Positions 26,297 through 33,552 of a DNA stretch of 64,000 bases are shown here, one piece after another. Under the pieces are notes generated by a model, which ran no database searches, was not told the origin of the DNA, and saw only the letters and a program-made list of their open reading frames with translations. The translations under genes were made by a program, and so were the position numbers. The DNA is from Bacteroidales bacterium (lineage in GTDB: Bacteria > Bacteroidota > Bacteroidia > Bacteroidales > UBA12077): contig DAOWGM010000081.1 of NCBI GenBank assembly GCA_030637515.1, positions 1 through 64,000 on the forward strand, written 5' to 3'. Each line of letters opens with the position of its first letter. The first letter of the stretch is position 1.

Positions 26297-26545
26297 TTAA
26301 ATCTTTTTTTTCAAATTCTGATTAAATAAGGTTGCCTTTTTTTCAAATAACGAAGGATAATCTTCATCGAACTTTTTCAGAACCGATGTAATAATTATCT
26401 CACGCATAAATTTCGACTTATTAGTTATCTTATATTTCTTGCAATAATGTTCTATTGCTTGTATTTCCCTCTTATTAAACAATATTGATTTCCGGTGTAC
26501 TCTTTTTAAGCTATCGTCCTTTTTAACTTTCCTCTTTTTCACCAC
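26297..26545 (-). CDS. Small basic protein, possible ribbon-helix-helix fold
   Basis: An 82-residue, strongly basic protein. The core RKSILFNKREIQAIEHYCKK followed by NKSKFMREIIITSVLKKF has the strand-helix-turn-helix pattern of RHH DNA-binding proteins, but no family is recognised firmly. Translation starts at one of two adjacent GTG codons, and the first overlaps the upstream TAG by one base (TAGTG), pointing to translational coupling. It could be a regulator of its own operon or a nucleic-acid-binding accessory protein. Confidence 0.65.
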   Translation of the reverse strand: MVKKRKVKKDDSLKRVHRKSILFNKREIQAIEHYCKKYKITNKSKFMREIIITSVLKKFDEDYPSLFEKKATLFNQNLKKKI

Positions 26546-27354
26546 TACTCTATTAATTTATTTAAATTATACACCAAAATCTTTTTCACTGTTTGAACAA
26601 ACAGCCTGTTTCCTTCAATTACTGTTCTAACAATATTCTCTACCGGAATTTTTAAACTTTCTTCCTGGTAATTCTGTGTATTATAAAAATTCAATTTCCC
26701 TTCTGAATAATAAACAATAATATTGTCTATTACTTGAAAATTAGTAAAATTGAATAGTGGAAATGTTTTAATATAAACTCCATAGCTATCAAATTGCATT
26801 ACTCCGGTATTTTCAAATCCCACATAAATATAGTCATTTTTTTCAAGCATAAAAGCCTGCTTTGTATCTGTATTTTGATCATATATTTCCTCAATTACAG
26901 CACTCTTCTTTACTATATTAAGAGATCTATCAAGATACAATAACTGGGCTGAATTTTGATCAAGAACCCAGAATCCTCCGTTAACAGACTGACAAACTGA
27001 AATTACATTATAAATTCCTTTGTCATCTAATGTAATGGGACTCATTATCTCAGTTAGGTTTTTGTCGAGAAATAATATTTTGTTAAAATCTTTGTAGTAT
27101 ACAAGTATTCTAAATGGATCTGTAGGATCAATACTGCTTATTTTACCTGAAGAAAAATTGCTATAAACTAACTTTTTATTGTCGTTAGTATTAATCTTTA
27201 TTAATTCTGAGTTTTGAACTATATAGAGATTCCCAAAACCATCCGTGGAAAAAAAGTCTGCTTTGTAATTGTATTCTTTTTCAGGAATAATTCCGTCTGA
27301 AATAGTAAACGAAAAAATACCTAACAATAAAGATATACAAAAAGATAGTATCAT
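26545..27354 (-). CDS. Exported beta-propeller-like protein of unknown function
   Basis: A 269-residue protein with an N-terminal hydrophobic signal (MILSFCISLLLGIFSF). The remainder alternates short strands with recurring patterns such as 'DGFGNLYIVQNSELIKINT', 'GGFWVLDQNSAQLLYLDRSL' and 'KNDYIYVGFENTGVMQFD', about 40 residues apart, as in a 6-bladed beta-propeller. No enzyme motif is seen. The ATG directly follows the GH3 stop codon (TAAATG) and the stop overlaps the next start, so it is tightly coupled in the operon. Confidence 0.7.
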   Translation of the reverse strand: MILSFCISLLLGIFSFTISDGIIPEKEYNYKADFFSTDGFGNLYIVQNSELIKINTNDNKKLVYSNFSSGKISSIDPTDPFRILVYYKDFNKILFLDKNLTEIMSPITLDDKGIYNVISVCQSVNGGFWVLDQNSAQLLYLDRSLNIVKKSAVIEEIYDQNTDTKQAFMLEKNDYIYVGFENTGVMQFDSYGVYIKTFPLFNFTNFQVIDNIIVYYSEGKLNFYNTQNYQEESLKIPVENIVRTVIEGNRLFVQTVKKILVYNLNKLIE

Positions 27355-28878
27355 TTAATTTGAAATTTGATCATTAAGTTTTAAAAGCTCATCAATATAT
27401 TGTCTGCCATTTACCAGTCTGGGAACTTTATTTTGTCCTCCGATTTTACCTTTTGATTTTAACCACTTATAGAATAAATTTTTATTTGCTATGGTAACCA
27501 ATGGCCTGTCAAGTGTAATGTCTTTATATCGTTTTGCCTCATAATCGGAATTGATTTTTTGTAACGAGATATCCAGAATGTGCGTGAATTTTTCTATATC
27601 ATCGGGCATCTTTTCAAAATCAATTAACCATTGGTGAGTTCCTTTTATCCCTTCTTCCATAAATACTGGTGCTGCTGTATAATCCTTTATTAGTGCTCCT
27701 GTATTATTACAAGCCTTTTGCAAAGCATTTTCTGCATTTTCAATAATTATTTCTTCGCCAAAAGCATTCATAAAATGCTTGGTTCGTCCGCTGATTTTTA
27801 TTTTATGAGGATACAATGAAGTAAATGTAACGGTATCGCCAATAAGGTAACGCCATAATCCTGAATTTGTAGTAATTATAATTGCGTAATTTACATTTCG
27901 TTCAACATCATCAATATGCAAAACTTTTCGATTTGGTTTGTCAAGATCATCAACCCGAATAAATTCATAGAAAATTCCATAATCAAGCATTAAAAGCATG
28001 TCATTTTCATCAGGTCTGTCTTGTATCGCAAAAAATCCTTCGGAAGCATTATATGTTTCCAAATAGTTCATATTCGTCGTAGGAATTAGCTTTAGGAACT
28101 GCTCTCGATATGGTTCAAAACTTACTCCACCATGAGTAAAAAGCTCAAGATTGGGCCATATTTCAAGAAGATTATTTTTGCCTGTCTTATCAAGGATATA
28201 TCTGATTAAAACCAGCATCCAGGATGGAACTCCGGCTAAGCTTGTAACGTTTTCTTTAAGTGTCGCATCAGCAATTTTCTCCATTTTTTCTTCCCACTCA
28301 CTCATCAGTGCTATTTCCTGTCGTGGAGTTCGAATAAAATTTGTCCAGAACGGAAGGTTTTCAATCAAAATTGCAGATAAATCACCATAAAAAGATTCGT
28401 TATTGATTTTATTGATTTCGTGACTTCCACCCAGTGTTAAGCCTTTTCCTTTAAATAATTCTGTTTCAGGATAGTTGTTTGTATACAGAGCAAGAATGTC
28501 TTTTCCTCCACGGAAATGTGCATCTTCGAGTGTTTCTCGCGAAACAGGAATAAATTTACTTTTATCGTCTGTTGTTCCCGAAGATTTTGCAAACCACTTT
28601 ATTTCTGTGGGCCATAATAAATTCTGTTCTCCTTTTAAAAGTCTATCAATATATGGTTTAATCTCTTCATATGGTTGAACCGGAACTCTTTCTTGAAATT
28701 TCTCAATACTATCAATTGATTTAAAATCATATTTTTCTCCAAACTGAGTTTCCTTTGCTTTATCAATTAAATTAAACAAAACCTCACGCTGTGCATCATA
28801 CGGGAATTTCTTGAATAAGTCGATCTGATACAACCGCTTAAAGTTAAGCCAAGTGACTATGGAGTTTATAATTTGCAT
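27355..28878 (-). CDS. GH3 family acyl-acid-amido synthetase homologue
   Basis: A 507-residue protein of the GH3 family, known from plants as enzymes that adenylate a carboxylic acid and join it to an amino acid. The adenylate-binding block WFAKSSGTTDDKSKFIPVS, the motif YNASEGFFAIQ and the late block LWRYLIGDTVTF are present. Bacterial GH3 proteins are common in Bacteroidota, but I know of no established role for them. As first gene of a four-gene operon with an exported propeller, an RHH-like protein and a nucleoside kinase, its substrate is not obvious. Confidence 0.88.
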   Translation of the reverse strand: MQIINSIVTWLNFKRLYQIDLFKKFPYDAQREVLFNLIDKAKETQFGEKYDFKSIDSIEKFQERVPVQPYEEIKPYIDRLLKGEQNLLWPTEIKWFAKSSGTTDDKSKFIPVSRETLEDAHFRGGKDILALYTNNYPETELFKGKGLTLGGSHEINKINNESFYGDLSAILIENLPFWTNFIRTPRQEIALMSEWEEKMEKIADATLKENVTSLAGVPSWMLVLIRYILDKTGKNNLLEIWPNLELFTHGGVSFEPYREQFLKLIPTTNMNYLETYNASEGFFAIQDRPDENDMLLMLDYGIFYEFIRVDDLDKPNRKVLHIDDVERNVNYAIIITTNSGLWRYLIGDTVTFTSLYPHKIKISGRTKHFMNAFGEEIIIENAENALQKACNNTGALIKDYTAAPVFMEEGIKGTHQWLIDFEKMPDDIEKFTHILDISLQKINSDYEAKRYKDITLDRPLVTIANKNLFYKWLKSKGKIGGQNKVPRLVNGRQYIDELLKLNDQISN

Positions 28879-28910
28879 CAGTTTTTTAGATATTGATGAA
28901 AAAACAAAAC

Positions 28911-28918
28911 CAAATATA
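28911..28918 (-). promoter_or_regulatory. -7 box upstream of the GH3 operon
   Basis: The minus strand reads TATATTTG, an exact TAnnTTTG match, 33 bases before the ATG. No clear -33 TTG. Confidence 0.5.
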
Positions 28919-28972
28919 ATTAATATTTGGCTTTATTATAAAAGAATAATAGGTGTTTTATCAAAACATTTC

Positions 28973-30121
28973 TTATTGCTTCTTTATTTTACATAATCTA
29001 AGTGCTGCTTCCTTCAATACTTTTTCTTCTCTCGCAAAGCTAAATCCGAGAATTTTATTATCGACAGAATCATGATAAAATACTGATAAAGGGAATAGTG
29101 CAACACCATATTCATCCATTATTCTACGTGCAAATTCTGTATCTTTTTCATCACTTAAATTACGATAATTTAAAAGTTGATAAAAAGTTCCTTTTGATGG
29201 AATTATTTCAAAGCCTGAATCTTTGAGTAAATCAACTACAAAATCTCTATTTGCCTGGAATTTCTTTTTTATATTACTAAAATCAACGCCCTTGTTTAAA
29301 TAATCAGCTAAAGCATATTGCAATGGAGTATTTATGGTATTTATCTGGAAAAGATGTTTTTTACGAATCTGTGCCATTAACTTTTCTGATCCAATACAAT
29401 AACCAATCTTCCAGCCCGGAACATTAAATGTTACTCCAAAAGAAGAAATAACAATACTTCTTTCGGCCAATTGCTCATTTGATAAAATACTTTGATGTTT
29501 TTGTCGATCAAATACAATATGCTCAAAAACCTCGTCACTAATAACGTTTATTTTTGTTCCATTGGTTATTTTCTTTAGCTGAGCAATATCTTCTTCGCTA
29601 AAAACGGCGCCAGTTGGATTATGAGGAGTATTTACAATTATTAATTTTGTTCTTGTATTAATCAATTTTTGAACTGCCTCCCAATCAATATGATAGTCGG
29701 GCTCTTGTCTTTGCACAAATACAGGTCTTCCTCCATTACTAACTATGGCAGGAACATAACTATTAAATGCAGGTTCAAATAAAACAACCTCATCACCTTC
29801 ATTAACAAAACTACTAATTGCTGTATACATTGACTGAGTAGCTCCGGCTGAAATTGTAATTTCGGTCTGAGGATCAAAACTTACTCCGTGCTTTTTCTTT
29901 ATAGATGAAGAAATTGCTTTTCTAAGCTCCAAAAGCCCATCTGGATGAGTATATTCAGCAGATTTTTCTTTTATATATTTTACAGCAAGTTCTGTAAGCG
30001 TATCTGAACATGGTATTTCCGGCGATACTTTTGCCAAATTTATAATGTCAGTATCCTGAACTAACTCAGAGATTACAGTGTAAATATCTTTCCCTATACT
30101 CGACAACTTTTCTTTAATCAT
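28973..30121 (-). CDS. Class I/II aminotransferase homologue (YbdL-like) lacking the PLP lysine
   Basis: A 382-residue protein that follows the methionine aminotransferase (YbdL) layout throughout: INLAKVSPEIPC, EYTHPDGLLELRKAIS, NTPHNPTGAVFS (Asn168) and DEVFEHIVFD (Asp196). At the cofactor site, where relatives read SSFGKTxHxxGWK, this one reads SSFGVTFNVPGWK, so Val230 replaces the Schiff-base lysine. Two more key residues differ: Phe199 for the PLP-contacting Tyr and Gly359 for the carboxylate-binding Arg. The Lys-to-Val change needs two base changes (GTA), so a single read error is unlikely. It is probably a pseudo-enzyme or has a new use. Confidence 0.88.
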   Translation of the reverse strand: MIKEKLSSIGKDIYTVISELVQDTDIINLAKVSPEIPCSDTLTELAVKYIKEKSAEYTHPDGLLELRKAISSSIKKKHGVSFDPQTEITISAGATQSMYTAISSFVNEGDEVVLFEPAFNSYVPAIVSNGGRPVFVQRQEPDYHIDWEAVQKLINTRTKLIIVNTPHNPTGAVFSEEDIAQLKKITNGTKINVISDEVFEHIVFDRQKHQSILSNEQLAERSIVISSFGVTFNVPGWKIGYCIGSEKLMAQIRKKHLFQINTINTPLQYALADYLNKGVDFSNIKKKFQANRDFVVDLLKDSGFEIIPSKGTFYQLLNYRNLSDEKDTEFARRIMDEYGVALFPLSVFYHDSVDNKILGFSFAREEKVLKEAALRLCKIKKQ

Positions 30122-30246
30122 AAGATATTGTTTCTAAAATTCGGAACGCAAATGTATGAAAATATCTTAACTAAAAAAGTGCCATTAAACAGGCTTTTTA
30201 GGTTTTTCATAGGATTGCTCCTCTTTTCAATTTTTACTCGTAAAAT

Positions 30247-30972
30247 TTAATGAAAAACTTCCTTTAACACACTCATTGACTTTATCTCAGAAATTCCTGT
30301 ATTATGCAAGCGATAATATTCAATTATTTTCTCAAGCAGTTCTGTCATTTCTTTATAACTTATTTTTATGCTCGCATGTTGATCTGCTGAAAAATCCATT
30401 AATTGACTAAAAATAAGGCTTTGTTCTTTGTCAAGAAATAGAGTGTGAAAAGGCTTAATTTGCATAAAAGCTCCTGCTTTTAAATCGAAATAACATTTTT
30501 CTTCAGAGTAATTATTGTTCGGAAAAAACCCGAGGTATTTTGATAAATGAATTAAAAAATAAATATGAAAAATCGATAATCCAGATTCTTTCAAATCAAG
30601 CATTTGAACCGAATTATACATGTACTCAAACAATTCTGCATTAGGCTCTTGCTCCTGAATAGCTCTATAAATTATTTCTGCAATAAAAATAGCCAAAGCA
30701 CTTTTTCTTATATCATATGGTAAAGAAGAAAATACAACCGCATTTTGAGCTTCTTTTACCCGCTGTAAATCTCTTTTTGGTTTATGATAAACCTCCATGT
30801 CAAGTAAAAACAAGGGTTGAAGAATATTTGCCTTTATTTTTGCCTTTTTACTTCTTACTCCATTAATAATATAGGATTGCCTACCGAAACGTTCAGTGTA
30901 TATAGTAACAATTACGCTTGTTTCAGAATATTTAATATAATGCAGAACTATTCCCCTCGTTTTATAAAGCAT
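30247..30972 (-). CDS. recO: DNA repair protein RecO
   Basis: A 241-residue protein of the Bacteroidota RecO type. The N-terminal OB-fold block reads YKTRGIVLHYIKYSETSVIVTIYTERFGRQSYIINGVR, followed by LFLLDMEVYHKPKRDLQRVKE; the rest is helical. RecO binds single-stranded DNA and SSB, and with RecR loads RecA at gaps. The zinc-finger cysteines of some RecO proteins are absent, as is usual in this phylum. It is a single gene with no clear promoter recognised. Confidence 0.9.
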   Translation of the reverse strand: MLYKTRGIVLHYIKYSETSVIVTIYTERFGRQSYIINGVRSKKAKIKANILQPLFLLDMEVYHKPKRDLQRVKEAQNAVVFSSLPYDIRKSALAIFIAEIIYRAIQEQEPNAELFEYMYNSVQMLDLKESGLSIFHIYFLIHLSKYLGFFPNNNYSEEKCYFDLKAGAFMQIKPFHTLFLDKEQSLIFSQLMDFSADQHASIKISYKEMTELLEKIIEYYRLHNTGISEIKSMSVLKEVFH

Positions 30973-31199
30973 TTATTAGATTGTTTTTTACAAAAATATC
31001 TATTCTTCTTTAATCAGAAATTATTTTAAATGATTTTGTTTTAACATAAACATAAATCTTTATTTATTGTCTGATAATCAATCAATAATCAAATTTAATC
31101 AAATAATTTTGACATGGCTTTTCAAAATTGGTATATTATTTGTTCTTTTATGGAAACTAATCTATTTTTAGTATATTTCGAATATTAAATAACTGTTGT

Positions 31200-32270
31200 A
31201 TGAAAATAGAAATCCTCAGTAAAAATCTTAAACGAATTATTATATTAATCCTGTGTTTAACTTCTTTTAATATAGTAAAAGCACAAAAAGAACCTGCCTG
31301 GTTAATGCAAACATGGAGAACAGAACAATACCCATCAAATGTATTTATTACAGGTTTTGCTCAAGATGAAAAAAATAGTAATGAGACATTAGCAGAAGCG
31401 ACTGAACGTTTAAAAGATTTAGCACGTACAAATTTATCAGAAAGTATTTTAGCTTCAGTAAAAAGCGTCAGCGATAACTATATTCAAAGTGTAACAGAAG
31501 ATGGTTCTGAAACTTTTACAGAAAAATTTCAATACGAAACTCAAATTACAACAGATCTCGAAATAAATGGAATTCGCGTAGAGACTTATACAAAAGATAA
31601 TATTGTATATGGATTTGCTTATGCAAATAAATACGAAATTATTGGATATTATAAAGCAAACTTAAATATGTTTGTGCAACAAATAGAAGGGTTTATTAGT
31701 ACAGCTACTGAGTTAGAAGAAAAAAGAGAGAAAAATAAAGCTAAAGCAGAGTTTAATAAAACACTACCTATTTTTACCGAAGTTACCAAAGCTCAAGGAA
31801 TTTTAAGTGCTGTTGATAAGAACGCTACTGAAGATGATTTGAAAATGCAAAAAACAATGAAGCTTTATAATGAAATTGTTCAAGCAAATGCACGATTAGA
31901 GCAAGGGATTTATGTTTACATTATTACAAACGAAGATGTATTTGGTGATAAGACCATTGCAATAGAAAACCATTTAAAAGCAATTTTAGCTGAAAATGGT
32001 TGTAGTTTCACTAAAGATGAAGATGCTGCTGATTGGAAAGTTAAAATAAATGCAACCTCAAGAGAGTATAACTTCTCAAATAAAGTATACTTTAGCTATG
32101 TTGATGCAAAGGTGGAACTTTTTAAAGCTCCGTCAGATAAGCATGTATATCAAAATGAGTTTTCTCAAAAAGGAGCACATAGCAAATCGTACAATGCTGC
32201 GGCGGGAAATGCTTATAATGAAGTAAGTAAGCCTATATCAGAAAAAATATTAACCTGGATAAATAATTAA
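31200..32270 (+). CDS. Exported LPP20-like protein
   Basis: A 356-residue protein with a signal peptide ending near IVKAQ. Residues ~30-160 show the LPP20 pattern: PAWLMQ, YPSNVFITGFAQ, then a helix rich in Ala and Leu (ETLAEATERLKDLARTNL) and a long beta hairpin. The second half contains a coiled region and a C-terminal part that resembles a FlgT/LPP20-like second domain. It is 11 bases upstream of a CsgG-type gene, a pairing known in envelope lipoprotein and FlgT/FlgP-like systems. The function is unknown. Confidence 0.7.
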   Translation: MKIEILSKNLKRIIILILCLTSFNIVKAQKEPAWLMQTWRTEQYPSNVFITGFAQDEKNSNETLAEATERLKDLARTNLSESILASVKSVSDNYIQSVTEDGSETFTEKFQYETQITTDLEINGIRVETYTKDNIVYGFAYANKYEIIGYYKANLNMFVQQIEGFISTATELEEKREKNKAKAEFNKTLPIFTEVTKAQGILSAVDKNATEDDLKMQKTMKLYNEIVQANARLEQGIYVYIITNEDVFGDKTIAIENHLKAILAENGCSFTKDEDAADWKVKINATSREYNFSNKVYFSYVDAKVELFKAPSDKHVYQNEFSQKGAHSKSYNAAAGNAYNEVSKPISEKILTWINN

Positions 32271-32281
32271 ATAATAATATC

Positions 32282-33505
32282 ATGAATAAAATAAACCTAT
32301 TAATCATTGTTCTTATTTTTGCTTTAATTGGCACTGTAAACGGTCAAGAAGATAAAAAAGTAGCGGTATTTGATCCTGTAGGTGATGTATCACAAAACCT
32401 GAAAATTATTATCCGTGAAGAGCTTAGTAATGCTGTTGTTAATACTTTAGGATTTACGGTTTTAGAGCGTGAATTGATCAATAAAGTAATTGCTGAAAAC
32501 AAATTCCAAATGACAGGTCATGTTGATGATGGTCAGATTGGAGAACTTGGTAAGAAAATGGGAGCTAATTATGTGTGTTATGCATCAATTTCTTCAGTTG
32601 GAGGAAATTACTACATTTCCTGTAAGATGGTTGATGTTATGACTGCTAAAATTGAAAGACAAAATACAGGAATTACACAATATGGATTAGATGATTTGTT
32701 TACTGTTGTTTCAACTGTTTCAAGGGCAATGCTGCAACAACAAGGAGCGTCTGTTAGGAATCGATCATCTTCTAGTTTAAGCCAACCAAAATATGTTATT
32801 GATGATTCAGATTCTAAGGATTTAATTGAATTAAATATGATGGGATTGAGCTTATTAGTTATGCCAATTGATGGTACCCCAACAAAAACAACATGGACAG
32901 AAGCTAATCAAGCTTGTTTGGAAAGCAATGCTTACGGACTAACCGAATGGAGATTACCTACCAAGCTTGAGATATCAAGAATGTATGTTCAGAAATCGGC
33001 ATTACGAAATATGCAAACATATTGGTACTGGTCCGCCACGCCGTATAAGGGTGATGAATATTTTCGACAGGCATTCGATGCTGAGAAATTAGTTCCGGCA
33101 GCAGCTAGAGCAAAATCTTTTGTTAGATGTGTTCATAGCAATGGAGTAGTTAATTTAGTTGATGCGGATGGAGTTTGGGAATTTAGCTTATATGGAACCG
33201 ATTACCAAGTAATGCCTGAAGATATTGCAGGTGAATATAAATGGGAAGAAGCTCGTAATGCTTGTGAAAGTTCTTCTGCATATGGATATAACGACTGGGA
33301 ATTAGCTACAATAGACATTCTTGATTTTATGTATAATAATAGAATTGCTCTTAATATGATTGGAACTTGGTACTGGTCCTCTACACCAAAAAGACAAGGA
33401 TCAACGAATGCTATGTTTGAGAAAAATTTCGAAGATGGAAAAACGTACGATACTGGTGCAAATGCAAGACGAACAGTACGTTGTATTAGAAAAGTAACTG
33501 ATTAA
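32282..33505 (+). CDS. CsgG/LpoB-like domain fused to two DUF1566 domains
   Basis: A 407-residue exported protein with a signal peptide ending near VNGQ. Residues ~24-150 (KKVAVFDPVGDVSQ, LGFTVLERELINKVIAENKFQMTGHVDD, GANYVCYASISSVGGNYYISCKMVD) match the CsgG/LpoB nucleotide-fold-like domain. Two DUF1566 (Lcl-type) domains follow, at about 195-290 and 300-405, each with the pattern 'EA..AC..s.ayG...WrLpT..E......' and 'YWYWSATP ... VRCV'. CsgG-type domains occur in periplasmic or outer-membrane assembly factors, and DUF1566 is a C-type-lectin-like module. It forms a pair with the LPP20-like gene. Confidence 0.8.
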   Translation: MNKINLLIIVLIFALIGTVNGQEDKKVAVFDPVGDVSQNLKIIIREELSNAVVNTLGFTVLERELINKVIAENKFQMTGHVDDGQIGELGKKMGANYVCYASISSVGGNYYISCKMVDVMTAKIERQNTGITQYGLDDLFTVVSTVSRAMLQQQGASVRNRSSSSLSQPKYVIDDSDSKDLIELNMMGLSLLVMPIDGTPTKTTWTEANQACLESNAYGLTEWRLPTKLEISRMYVQKSALRNMQTYWYWSATPYKGDEYFRQAFDAEKLVPAAARAKSFVRCVHSNGVVNLVDADGVWEFSLYGTDYQVMPEDIAGEYKWEEARNACESSSAYGYNDWELATIDILDFMYNNRIALNMIGTWYWSSTPKRQGSTNAMFEKNFEDGKTYDTGANARRTVRCIRKVTD

Positions 33506-33526
33506 ACTTTGACTTGAAAATAAATA

Positions 33527-33551
33527 AAAAGCCGCTTCATTTGCGGCTTTT
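33527..33551. terminator. Terminator between convergent genes
   Basis: AAAAGCCGC / GCGGCTTTT stem with a 7-base loop, just past the CsgG-DUF1566 gene and touching the stop end of porZ. Confidence 0.85.
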
Positions 33552-33552
33552 A

